Counted from the first letter of the stretch, positions 1-8,668 are shown. The stretch is DNA of 21,949 bases from Hymenochaete sp. R1 (GCA_019400425.1 JAFREE010000257.1:1-21949); one strand, 5' to 3'. The notes: generated by a model from the letters alone, not told the origin. A program made the numbers and translations.

Positions 1-113
1 CTTTCGTTTCATTTGCTTTATTTTGACTTGTTCTATTTGTTCTCCTTTCATGCTCATTTTATTCGCATTTTAGTTTCCCTTCATTTCTCAGTCAATATTC
101 GTTTCTGTGTCAC

Positions 114-151
114 GTGCGCGGCATCATCTTGTTCGTCTCAATGCCGCGCAC
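114..151. repeat. 11-bp perfect inverted repeat (GC-rich hairpin)
   Basis: GTGCGCGGCAT at 114-124 is the exact reverse complement of 141-151, with a 16-base loop. It lies in the flank outside element A. Function unknown; it could be a regulatory site or part of an older repeat. Confidence 0.75.
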
Positions 152-222
152 ATGACTGTGCAACTCACTTCCTTTATTTAGTTACTGCTGTATAGTAAAT
201 GCGTCCATGAAGCGCAGATGCA

Positions 223-260
223 TTGTGTTGAGTGCTCCTTACCTTTTGCACTCAACACAA
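223..260. repeat. 13-bp perfect inverted repeat (hairpin)
   Basis: TTGTGTTGAGTGC at 223-235 is the exact reverse complement of 248-260, with a 12-base loop. It lies about 45 bases left of the start of element A and about 70 bases right of the other hairpin. Function unknown. Confidence 0.75.
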
Positions 261-310
261 GGCCTCTGGCCCTTCATAGGTTGTGAACTGCAAGTTAGTC
301 ATTCTTGTTA

Positions 311-866
311 CAGTCGACCCTCTGAATAAGCCACCATTCGGGACAGTGAAATGGGACGGCTTATTGGGTGGGAACGGCTTATTGTCAGCCGTCGAAAAAA
401 AAACTAAATATAGTGTTTTTGGATCATTTAGGCAAGTTTATTCTAGTTCAGCAACTTCCTTTCCTTTTCCCTTCCCTTTACCATCTATCTGCTTAATAAA
501 AAAAAACAAATTTCTGTCTGTTCTGATGAAGTTGGAAGAAATTCTCTACTACATTTTTGGCAATTTTTGAAAATTTAGTTGAAATTAAATGTCTGTTCGG
601 CTCTCGAGCAATTGAATAGCGGGGTAAGCCTTCTTTGAAGTTGGAGGAGGGTCTAGTTCTGGGTCATTTGTGTCCATTTATCTTATAAAAGTACCAATTT
701 GCCAAAAATTAAGTCACGTGCTGGACATCTCAATAAGCCGTCAACGCAAAAAATTTCTCATTGGGGACGGCTTATTACTTATTGAGAAACGGCTTATTGG
801 ACCCTGAATTTTGTATGAACGGGGTCGGGAAATGGAAAAGGGCCGGCTTATTGAGAGGGTCGACTG
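311..866 (+). mobile_element. MITE copy 1, pogo/Tigger-like, TA target duplication
   Basis: A 556-bp non-autonomous DNA transposon. Its termini are inverted repeats starting CAGTCGACCCTCT and it is flanked by TA on both sides. The empty site is preserved in the 3' LTR of A (TGTTACAAC at 21768). At least six ACGGCTTATT/AATAAGCCGT-like motifs cluster near the ends, three on the left and the rest on the right, as expected for transposase-binding sites. No transposase is encoded; the small reading frame inside it is not supported. TA duplication and CAGT termini fit the pogo/Tigger branch of Tc1/mariner, which is inference from family knowledge. Copy 2 is at 6428-7002 in the opposite orientation. 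Confidence 0.88.
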
Positions 867-1058
867 TACAACAATAAAACCCTAACCCAAATTTTCTCTA
901 TTTGTTCTCTTTTGTTGACATGTTTTCTTTTGTTTTCTATTGTTGTTTCATGTTTCGTCTCATGATAACATCATTCGACTCCACACAACTCATTTCTGGA
1001 ACATTCTTTTGTATTAGTCAGATGGTCCGTGCACAGCCTGCACAGCCTCCTCATGTAG

Positions 1059-1066
1059 TATAAATA
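1059..1066 (+). promoter_or_regulatory. TATA box of element A LTR promoter
   Basis: TATAAATA lies in the 5' LTR 35 bases upstream of the self-primer sequence at 1094. That spacing fits transcription starting at or next to the primer sequence. It defines the U3/R boundary at about 1091-1094. Confidence 0.7.
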
Positions 1067-1093
1067 GAGGGCAAGCTTCGGTGTTAGAACCTC

Positions 1094-1103
1094 AGCTTGA
1101 CCT
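1094..1103 (+). promoter_or_regulatory. Self-primer sequence of element A (predicted 5' end of transcript)
   Basis: AGCTTGACCT is the exact reverse complement of 1273-1282, just inside the LTR. By analogy with fission-yeast Tf1, the 5' end of the mRNA would fold onto this site and, after cleavage, prime minus-strand DNA synthesis. Equivalent pairs occur in elements B and C with different sequences. Confidence 0.75.
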
Positions 1104-1272
1104 CTTAGTTCTCAATAACTATCTGGTTACAAGGTCTCTGATAAAGCTTCGGCTTTAAGAACTCTTACTCTCTGAATTCTACTTTGAAGTTACAACCTTT
1201 GACTACAAAAGGTGTTGATTAGGCTTAGTCATCAAGCCTCAGATAAGCCTTGTACTGAAGTTCCATAACATT

Positions 1273-1282
1273 AGGTCAAGCT
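1273..1282 (+). promoter_or_regulatory. Primer binding site of element A (self-priming)
   Basis: AGGTCAAGCT starts two bases (TT) after the LTR end at 1270 and is perfectly complementary to the predicted transcript start at 1094-1103. No tRNA 3'-end complement (TGG...) follows the LTR. The same two-base gap is seen in B and C. Confidence 0.75.
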
Positions 1283-1403
1283 CTAGAACAAGCACTCCGT
1301 TATTCATTAACGTTGAGTCTTCTCAGTACCTTATAAAAAGAGAATCAATACTCTAGTTGAAATCGGCAGGTAGCGCAATACTAGACAGGACACAGGAAGA
1401 AAC

Positions 1404-2473
1404 ATGGCCGGGCCTAGCGAGAACCCACAGAACCCTGAAGGACAAGGAATGAATGTACCTGCAGCAGGAGTCGCTGCCAGCATACATGCCCCAGAACAGC
1501 CAAGCGACTATGACCGAGTACTGGCAGAAGCCCTCGGAATGACACCTCAGCAGGTGATGCAGATTAGGAGGTTGACAAGCATACCAGTCAGCGGAGCTCT
1601 ACCTAGGAAACCAGCAAAGCGAATCACGATTCCTATCAAGGAAGCAGAACCCTTTGATAGAAACCCTGCAAATGCATGCAAATTTTTACAGAGGCTTCAA
1701 CTAGAATTCGACGTGAACCCTCAACTCTATGAGGAATTCGATCCGGTCACTATGATGACAACATCCGATCGACCCATGGTGGGACATGCACTCTCACTAT
1801 TGACGGCTAGCAAAAATCCAACTGTACAAGACTTTGCAGATCTCCAGTTGCGCAGCTACAAAGCAAAAGGAATGTGGCCATCCTTTGAAAGTTTTAAAGC
1901 CACCTTTGAATCTCAGTTTGTCACAATGGATGAAAAGGGAGAGACTATCAAACAGCTAGTACAGATCAAGATGAAGGATGCCGAAAATGCGGACTAGTAC
2001 ACAGGATGTTTCAAACTCCTAGCTCAGCAGGCTGGAGTCACTGACGACGAGATGCTTAAACTGCACTACAAAGATGGGCTTATCAACAGCATCAAGAAGT
2101 GGATGGTTGACTATGGCGAAAAGGACACGTTTGACGAAATGTGCAAAGCAGTACAGCAACGAGATGCTCGCTGGAGGGCGACGAATCAATCTAGGAACCC
2201 ATACACAGGGCTGATCATCCGCCAAGATCGGCGCTACATCAAGGATATTAATGGGAACATTGAAATGGCCGCGATACAGTCCTCCTACAAGAGGCTGACC
2301 CCTGAAGAGCGGGAACAGTACCAGTGCGAAGGAAAGTGCTTCCGTTGCGGACGAAAGGGTCATCGTGTTCGGGAATGCACCCAGAAACCCTTTGAGAAGA
2401 AGGACGAACCCAAGAAGCAGTCAAACAATCCCTTCAGACAAAGGCAGATTGCTGTACAAGGAACCTCAGAAGC
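1404..2473 (+). pseudogene. gag: gag of element A, N-terminal part, with one amber stop, cut by element B
   Basis: Structural capsid/nucleocapsid protein of a Ty3/gypsy element, which would form the cytoplasmic virus-like particle. ATG at 1404 has A at -3 and G at +4. The frame is open to a TAG at 1995-1997, then continues open in the same frame to 2473, so this is one gene with a nonsense mutation (probably CAG to TAG). The N-terminal region is Pro/Ala/Gln-rich. A capsid-like region covers about residues 70-260. A CX2CX4HX4C zinc knuckle (CFRCGRKGH core) lies near 2337-2380, followed by a basic tail. Element B is inserted after 2473. The same frame resumes at 16929 once one copy of the 5-bp duplication is discounted. 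Confidence 0.88.
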
Positions 2474-2931
2474 TGTTAGAGTCTGATCAAGATGTTGATC
2501 AGGAGTCTGACAAATCAGGGTCATGTGACAGCAACCTGAGTTTACAAGAGATCAGGCCTAAGCTCCGGCTTAGGTAACTGATTAGACAGAGTTCAAGTAA
2601 GATATCCCACCCAGAGATAGTCTTATAAGACAGGAAGGACAAGACAGAATGTATTGACCGGAAGAGACAAAAGGTCAAATCTAGGGTACAAAGGCTACAA
2701 GGTGGGGCCCTTATATAGGCCACCCGTCTATGAGGCTGTGTACAAGTACATGAGAAGAAACAGACAAATAAGGAAGGCATCTTGGTAAGACGCCTGACTG
2801 ATACTGTGCACAGATCACATGCGATCATGTGCACGGAATGTTATGGAAATACAAAGAAGAAGATGACAAAGAAAGAAATGAAGTAAGCGGGTATGCTTGA
2901 CTAAGCGTATGAACGGTGTTGAACCATAACA
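2474..2931 (-). repeat. 3' LTR of element B
   Basis: A 458-bp LTR (TGTTA...TAACA), matching 16471-16928 at all but roughly a dozen positions. Element B lies on the minus strand, so this left copy is its 3' LTR; a purine-rich tract (minus strand) directly borders it at 2932. The outer flank 2469-2473 (GAAGC) and 16929-16933 (GAAGT) form a 5-bp target duplication with one C/T difference. The insertion interrupts gag of element A. Confidence 0.95.
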
Positions 2932-2947
2932 TTACCCCCCTCTCAAG
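2932..2947 (-). promoter_or_regulatory. Polypurine tract of element B
   Basis: On the minus strand this reads CTTGAGAGGGGGGTAA and abuts the 3' LTR. It is the expected primer for plus-strand DNA synthesis and fixes the minus orientation of element B. A and C have similar tracts at the matching place. Confidence 0.85.
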
Positions 2948-3136
2948 GTTCTGGTCTAATGGATCCAGAAATACAAGGTAACAAAAGAAAAACAAAAGAG
3001 AAACAAAGCGAAAACAAAGAAACACGATCAAAAGGTAAGAAATAGAGGAACAAGCGAGGTAAACAAAGAACAGGCATGGGTCATGAAGAAAAGAATAGAA
3101 AAGCGTCATCACCATCATCAGCACCAGCACCACCCT
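2948..3136 (-). other. 3' untranslated region of element B
   Basis: This stretch is A-rich on the plus strand and T-rich on the transcribed strand. It has no supported coding frame. Element A has a similar T-rich stretch (21663-21753) between its last reading frame and its polypurine tract. Confidence 0.6.
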
Positions 3137-3844
3137 TCAGATCTCAAAGTCATCCTCCGACAGTTCTTCTTCAACGAACACATCGCCCTCACCTTGATTG
3201 GTGGGGCATTTGCATGAATCACCTGGTTCGGAGGTAGGCTCAGGTTGGGTAGCCCACGGATCGGACAAACGACTGGCTAAGTCAGCGGGTGGTGGTTCAT
3301 AAGGATTACAATCAAAGGGACTTAAGACTCTGAGACCTCCTTCGACGTATGCATTCATGAGTGCCTGTTGACCAATATGCGCTATCGAGTATGCCTGGGA
3401 CCAGAGCCGCTGCTTGGCCTTTTCAAGACGAACAAGTTCAGACGTTAGCTGCATTGTCATATCGCTTGCACTCTAGAAGATCTGAACCTGACTGTGGATC
3501 AGATCCGTTGGGTTGTCATCCTCCAAGTTGTCCGCATTCAGCTTGTGCTCGTAGAACAGGTCAATGATGTCGAGACAAGGCCACGTGATTAGGATCTTGG
3601 AAAGATGGTCTGCACCTGCAATGACTCTAGCACTAGCTGAATCCTAGTGTTGAAGTGGTGCTTCCAGGTGCTTAGGATGAGTGTGGCTGTCGCATGTCAG
3701 GGTTTCGGTGAGTTCTTGGATGTTGTCGCTGGTTTCTGGGCGGCGGTATGGGCTGGCCCCAGTTCTGACTCGATGTGCGTGCGTGTTGTAGTTGCGTTCG
3801 ATCCTGCTGTTGGCTCTGGGCATTCTGGAGACGTCGGGCAGCAA
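3137..3844 (-). pseudogene. ORF3 remnant of element B, C-terminal part, unknown function
   Basis: A single minus-strand frame from 3844 to the stop at 3137, broken by TAG codons at 3646-3644 and 3475-3473. Only the last 107 codons are free of stops. The stretch from about 3550 down resembles ORF3 of element A: an acidic Leu/Ile-rich segment (LDIIDLFYEHKLN versus LEFIETFVRSNEP), then LEKAKQRLW versus LEQQIRAIW, then a helix ending in an aromatic, a Pro-rich stretch and an acidic tail (EEELSEDDFEI). I do not recognise the family. It lies after the chromodomain and before the 3' LTR, where retroviruses carry env, but nothing in it looks like a fusion glycoprotein. Confidence 0.55.
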
Positions 3845-4112
3845 ATGACTGGGCTTGGATGTGGCTTCGGATATTGTGGTAGATGAGGTGTAACAGGATG
3901 ATGTGCTTTGCGATAGATTCGATGATACCGAGGTAAAGGTCGTAGAGCTGGGCGAGAGTGATTGCTATGGCAAACTTGAGTGTGGCAAAAGCAGTGTTGT
4001 GATGGCAGAGGTGGAACTTGAAAATGGATTGGTCGTCTTCATAAAGATATATGAGGCCAAAGGAGAAGGTAACAAAGCCAATGCGGAAGATAAGAATTGC
4101 TGAGATGTTCAA
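3672..4112 (-). pseudogene. Hydrophobic reading frame after pol of element B
   Basis: About 146 codons, beginning at a TTG that overlaps the pol stop (TTGA at 4112-4109); an ATG may have been lost. The N-terminus is hydrophobic (about residues 3-24), with further hydrophobic stretches near 42-60 and 66-78. A Gln/Arg/His-rich polar tail follows. The first residues (ISAILI) resemble the small membrane frame of element A (ISAVLI) in the same place after the chromodomain. It overlaps the start of the ORF3 frame, which is in the +1 phase. No known family recognised. A real coding role is inferred only from position and the comparison with A. Confidence 0.4.
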
Positions 4113-4877
4113 GGAATCCTGTGTCTCCTTTTATACGTTTGGAGCATGTCCTTCACATTGCTGAGCTCGGATTTGGTGTAAATTGTGTTGTGAGTGGATG
4201 GGTACCCAACAAACTTGACTTCGTATCGCACTCTCTCATGATTGTCCTTCAAATGCTTGACAATTGCTTCTAATTCCCGTTCTTCTTCGCCATCAATGAT
4301 GTCAGGAGGAGGTTCTGAGAAAGCTGGTCCGTGTACATACATTGTCCAATAGGGCAATAAGAGAGAAGCATGGAATACCGGATGAATCTGCCACCGTTGT
4401 GGGAGTTTCAATTCATATGTGAGTGGCTCCAAGACCTTCTTGATGATAAAAGGTCCTTCTCGTTTTGATCGCAGCTTCCGATAAGGCCCTCCGACTCGGA
4501 GATTCTTTGCTTCTAGCCAAACCTTCTGACCTTCTTTGAATAGTGAGAAGTTCCGTGTGATCCGATCTGCCATCCGCTGTCGTGCCAACTTGTGTGATGC
4601 CAAAGCCTCATCCCTGATCCTATTCAACTGCTCCAGACGTTCCTTGACTGCGGGTAACCGTGTGCCTGTCGTTATCGTAGGTACTGCTACTGGATTGTAT
4701 CCCATGATCAGAGCAAATGGAGACTGATTTGTTGCCAAATGAGTTCTGAGATTGTGTGCAAACTCTAAGTCTGGCAGGTGATCCATCCATTGCTCTGGGT
4801 GGTTTCCACAGTAGATACGCAAGTACACTTTGATTTCCTGGTTGACTTGTTCAGTCTGTCCGTCTGTCTGAGGGTGA
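4109..4877 (-). pseudogene. pol: Integrase C-terminal part and degenerate chromodomain of element B
   Basis: The end of the Pol polyprotein, open from the solo-LTR junction down to the TGA at 4111-4109. It begins with the PQTDGQTE block that follows the catalytic core and includes the catalytic Glu. Next come the late core (HPEQWMDHLPDLEFAHNL), the GPF/Y-type module (KLRSKREGPFIIKKVLEPLTY in part) and a weak chromodomain (about the last 55 residues). That chromodomain keeps GYP but lacks the central Trp seen in A (NSWIF) and C (DSWEP), so its aromatic cage is incomplete. The upstream half of the integrase lies across the solo LTR at 5364 onward; the HPQTDG codons join exactly when the insert and one GGTGA are discounted. 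Confidence 0.85.
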
Positions 4878-5363
4878 TGTCAGGCTCGGTCTGTGGTTCG
4901 GTGGGATGCCCACCAGCGATGGCGGAGTTTGCGCGTCCAACGGGACGGGGACGACGAGCTGGGATGCGTACCAGCGAGTTTAGAGGTGTTACAAGGTTAG
5001 ACAATCTATATTCAAGCTGAGGTACAAGGATACAGGGGGAGATGGTATATATATGGCTGGGAAGGCATTACATAAGGGTATTACATGAATATGAGAAAGC
5101 AAAGGAATTAAGTCCGAATGTTCGGGTGTTCGGACGTCCGGAGGTGCGGAGCGGAGGTGACAGAATAGGGAGCCCGGAGATGCGGAGCGGAGGTGATGAA
5201 ATGGGAAGTCCGGAGGTGGTGGAGGCTGTGGGTGGTGGGATCTAGGCTGGTGTGATGTCAGGGATTGGGTAATCTCGGCGAACCGGAGTGACAGAGCAGA
5301 GGTGAGTGGTCCGGAGGTCCGGGCGGAGCAGAGTTGCCATATGGGGACTAGTTGGTCATGACA
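4878..5363. repeat. Solo LTR inserted in the integrase of element B
   Basis: A 486-bp sequence starting TGTCA and ending TGACA, flanked by a perfect 5-bp duplication GGTGA (4873-4877 and 5364-5368), inside integrase codons. A TATATATA run lies at 5047-5054. There is no internal coding region and no second copy in the window. This is what LTR-LTR recombination of a fifth retrotransposon would leave. The orientation cannot be fixed from the sequence. Confidence 0.88.
5138..5222. repeat. 36-bp tandem repeat in the solo LTR, about 2.4 copies
   Basis: Units start at 5138, 5174 and 5210, each opening CCGGAG and carrying the core TGCGGAGCGGAGGTGA (two full copies, the third partial). Similar CCGGAGGTCCGG-like segments also occur at about 5131-5143 and 5310-5325. 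They may be promoter or enhancer repeats of the LTR. Confidence 0.75.
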
Positions 5364-6427
5364 GGTGATATGCAGTTGATAGTGATGATTTGATGCCAAT
5401 CTTGGTGCATAATTCTTGGAATACCTTGGCCGCAAACTGGGGTCCTCGATCAGAGATCATTCACTTTGAAAGTCCAAACCACCGGTAAACGTGGTCGTGA
5501 TAGAGTTTGGCAGTTCCAAATGCATCAATTTCTTTGTTGCAAGGCATTAGAATGATTCCTTTCGAGAGATCATGGTTAACCACAACAAACAATGCCGTAT
5601 ACCCATTTGATTCAGGGAGATCTGTGATAAAGTCCATGGTGATAGTGGAAAATGGAAGTGCATCCTTATCGACGGGGATAGGCATCAACGGTGGAACAGT
5701 AGAGTGTGTGTTGACCTTCATCTGCTGACAAAGGGCACATCCCATGACGTACTGCTTCACAAATTGTCCTAATCTGGGCCACCAATAGTCGCGTCGCACC
5801 ATTTCCTGGGTTTTGTATATTCCCAGATGTCCCATGACCGGTAATTTGTGGTATCGCACGATGATTTCCCTCCGCAGGTCTTGATCATCCGGAACGTAGA
5901 GCCTGTCCTTGTACCAAACAAGACCATCTTGCACATGCCAGTCTGAAATCGCTGATTTGAGAGGGAGAACACTTGACTGAGTAATGGCTTCGATGGCTTA
6001 TTAGACTAAGGGATCGTCCTTCCCTGCCTCCTTAACCTTTGTCACCAAATCCGCATCCTCAACCTCCACCTCAGTTGCACCAATGAATAACTCGCCTGGT
6101 AATAGCATAGTTGGTTCTTCTTCTTCAAGCCCTTCTATGTAGTCTGGACGTCAGGGTAGAGTATCAGCCTGGATGAGCGTCTTGCCAGGTTTGTGTGTGA
6201 TTTCCAATTCATACTGTGATAACATAAGCTGCCAATGTGCTTGCCGTGGTAAAAGCTTCTGTGGTGCCTTGAAGTACATAAGATTCTTGTGATCACACCA
6301 AACCTGTATAATATGAGGTGATTCTAACAAGTAATGACGCCATTCTTCTAGTGTCTGAATGATTGCAAGAAGTTCCTTATCATAGATATTGTAGTTCTGT
6401 TCAGTAGGCCCTAATGCCTTGGAAATA
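5364..6427 (-). pseudogene. pol: RNase H C-terminal part and integrase N-terminal half of element B
   Basis: A continuation of pol of B between MITE copy 2 and the solo LTR. From 6425 downward it reads the RNase H second half (NYNIYDKELLAII, WCDHKNLMYFK), a TGA at 6153-6151 where the Ty3 RNase H end normally has SRR, and two successive TAA at 6003-5998. The integrase zinc-binding region follows (RYHKLPVMGHLG ... CALCQQ) and then the core with the first catalytic Asp (TMDFITDLP). A TGA at 5463-5461 comes just before ISDRGPQF, which holds the second Asp. The last codons before the solo LTR read STAYH. Four stops make it non-functional. Family order and neighbours leave little doubt about identity. 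Confidence 0.88.
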
Positions 6428-7002
6428 CAGTCAACCCTCTCAATAAGCCGTCGTCTAATAAGACTTTCCCTCTAAATAAGCCGGCCCTTTTCCATTTCCC
6501 GACCCCGTTCATACAAAATTCAGGGTCCAATAAGCCGTTTCTCAATAAGCAATAAGCCGTCCCCAATGAGAAATTTTTTGCGGGGACGGCTTATTGAGAT
6601 GCCCAGCACGTGACTTAATTTTCGGCAAACTGGCACTTTTATGAGATAACCGGACACAAGCGACCCGGAATTAGACCCTCCCCCAACTTCAAAGAAGGCT
6701 TACACTGCTATTCAATTACTCGAGAGCCGAAAGGACATTCAATTTCAACTAATTTTTCAAAAACTGCCAAAAAAGTGATGGAGAATTTCTTTCAACTTCA
6801 TCAGAACAGACGGAAATTTGTTCTTTTATTAAGCAGATAGATGGTAAAGGGAAGGAAGTTGCTGAACTAGGATAGACTTGCCTAAATGATCCAAAAACAC
6901 TATATTTAGTTTTATTTTGAACGGCTGACAATAAGCCGTTCCCTCCCAATAAGCCGTCCCATTTCACTGTCCCGAATGGCGGCTTATTCAGAGGGTCGAC
7001 TG
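6428..7002 (-). mobile_element. MITE copy 2, pogo/Tigger-like, TA target duplication
   Basis: A 575-bp copy of the element at 311-866, in reverse orientation, with ends CAGTCAACCCTCT and GAGGGTCGACTG. It is flanked by TA (6426-6427 and 7003-7004). It is inserted in the RNase H coding part of element B. Removing it with one TA restores the reading phase across the junction (GGA TTT ATT TCC). It differs from copy 1 mainly by an extra 33-bp unit near its left end that repeats CCCTCT(N)AATAAGCCG. No transposase is encoded. Confidence 0.9.
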
Positions 7003-8668
7003 TAAATCCACAAGGCTTCAGATCACTGTTAGTATCACATTGCCTAAGAACTGCTTCTGTCGCCTGACTAGAAGCATCTGTTTCAAGATAAAATTTGGCA
7101 TACTTATCTGGCATGAGAAGAACAGGTTGTTGTAGGAACTTCTGCTTTAACGTGTCAAAGGCTGTCTGATGCTCGTCTGTCCAGTCCCATGGTGCCTTTC
7201 CCTTCAGTTTATCCAGAGGATGTGCTATATCCGTGTAATGATCAATGAATTTCCAATAGAAGTTCGCAAATCCCAGGAATTGTTCCACCTCCTTGGTTTT
7301 CGTTGGAGTCGGCCATTGTTCTACGCTTTCAAGTTTGACAGGGTCCATAAGAAGCTGATCTGGTTTGATAATGAGTCCGAGGTATTTGAGTTCTTGAACC
7401 CCAAAGACACATTTCTCTGGTTTGTAGTATAGATCATGTTTCTGTAAGACGCGCAGGACCTGTCGTGTTCGCTGTTCGAGTTCTTCACGAGTTTTGCCAA
7501 AGATCAGAATATCGTCCATGTAGACAATGATGATGTCACCAATGATTTCAATGTGGAAGATATCGTCCATAAATGCCTGGAAGGTGGCCGGAGAATTACA
7601 AAGTCTGAAGAACATGACCGTTGGTTCGTATAACCCTTTCGGAGTAATGAATGCCCCTTTCCATTGATCACTGTCCTTAATCCGGATGTTGTTGTATCCA
7701 GAACGCAGATCCAGCTTAGTGAAATACTGCATTCCTTGCAACTTGTCCAGGATATTGGAGATAAGAGGTAAGGGGCACGCATTTTTGACAGTTCCGGTGT
7801 TAAGGTTTCGATAATCCTGACAGGGTCGTAGTGAGCCATCCTTTTTCTTAACAAAGAAGAAAGGGGATGCCTGTGGGGATTGCGATGGTCGGATATAGCC
7901 TTTCTTCAGGTTTTCTTCAATGAATTCGTCCAGGGAGTTCCGCTGGGTAAGTGGGATTGGATAAACCTTTCCTCGTCTGGGAATGAACCCTGGTTTGAAG
8001 TTAATCGCGTGATCGTATGGCCGTGCCGGTGGGAATCGTTCTGCCTTCTTCTTGTCAAAGACGTCTAGAAATTCGTGGAATTCTGCAGGAATCCTTTCCT
8101 TCAGATCCCTGTTGTCTGTCTGGTGTGCCACATGTTGTCGTGCAAATTCCATTGCCGAGTTTGTTGTGGATTTTGCAATGTGAATCTCTTTCAGGTAATA
8201 ATGTATGCCCTGTTCTTCATTGCTAAGCTCCACGTCTGGTAACGTAATATTGCATGTTTTCCAATCGATCGAAGGGTTGTGCTTAGCAAGCCATGGTAAC
8301 CCCAGGATTAGTGGAGTATCACCAGTGTTGCTAACCATGAATTGTTCCTGATACCGTTGATCTCCGATGGTCAAGTCTAGTGTGACGCCTCGATCAATGA
8401 TGCCGTGTTTATTGTATGTGTCATCTGCATTTCTGGCCACAATTCTCCTTTTTAGGGGAAAAGTGCAAATCCAATTGTTTCTGACAAAGTCTCTGCTGAT
8501 AAATGATCCTTCTGCTCCTGAGTCTACAAGCGCGTAGGTGCCAACATTTCTGTTTCGAATGCAAACTGTAACAGGTATATGCATTTTATTCGATGAGCAT
8601 GTAATTATTACAGACGAAACATTAATGGGCAGGGCCAGTGTTGGTCTGGGCCGCCTTAGGTAAAACCC
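7003..8668 (-). pseudogene. pol: pol of element B: protease, reverse transcriptase, start of RNase H
   Basis: Open from the frameshift site at 8668 through 7003 without a stop. Aspartic protease: LVDSGAEG (about residue 21 counting from ATG 8584) and the flap-side GLPWLA. RT: the conserved PCQDYRNLN block, motif A FTKLDLRSGYNNIR, FFRLCNSPATF (the usual Gly is Arg here) and YMDD. RT thumb/connection: QFLGFANFYWKF. RNase H start: FYLETDASS. The frame then runs into MITE copy 2 and would end at 6749 with about 85 foreign residues, so the native polyprotein cannot be made. The likely native start is by -1 frameshift from gag, not the ATG at 8584. The codons upstream of that ATG are open and resemble element A (GFYLRRPRP versus GFCLRLPGP). 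Confidence 0.92.

Larger units (their letters stand above)
1..305. other. Left flank of element A, no gene recognised
   Basis: No convincing coding region is seen. The first ~110 bases are T-rich. Two perfect inverted repeats follow (listed separately). The last five bases, 301-305 (ATTCT), should be the target-site duplication of element A, but the matching copy lies beyond the right edge of the window and cannot be checked. Confidence 0.6.
306..1270 (+). repeat. 5' LTR of element A, interrupted by MITE copy 1
   Basis: The LTR starts TGTTA and ends TAACA. The stretch 869-1046 matches 21773-21949 near the right edge of the window with only a few differences, which identifies the LTR pair. 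After TGTTA (306-310) the LTR is broken by a 556-bp DNA element with a TA duplication (309-310 and 867-868). The 3' LTR copy reads straight through this junction. Without the insert the LTR is about 407 bp. It contains a TATA box at 1059 and a self-primer sequence at 1094. A different end at 1368 was considered and rejected. Confidence 0.92.

Noticed and set aside
1..110. T-rich start of the window as the 3' end of another related element
   Set aside because: TTTATTTTGACTT and ATGCTCATT also occur near 21673-21720 in A, but no polypurine tract or LTR follows, and such T-rich DNA matches easily.
283..570. 95-codon frame through MITE copy 1
   Set aside because: It starts in the flank and crosses LTR and MITE boundaries, with no conserved domain. 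The same sequence appears as the accidental tail of pol in B.
1366..1376. CAGGTAGCGCA as an initiator-tRNA-Met primer site, with the LTR ending at 1368
   Set aside because: It lacks the first T of TGGTAGCG. The LTR end at 1270 gives matched TGTTA/TAACA termini and a self-primer pair like those in B and C.
2499..2834. 111-codon minus-strand frame, repeated at 16496-16831
   Set aside because: It appears twice only because it lies in both LTR copies of B. The composition is not protein-like and it spans the promoter.
5138..5222. Regular 36-bp repeats as a CRISPR-like array
   Set aside because: Only about 2.4 tandem units with no separate spacers, inside a solo LTR of a eukaryotic-type element.
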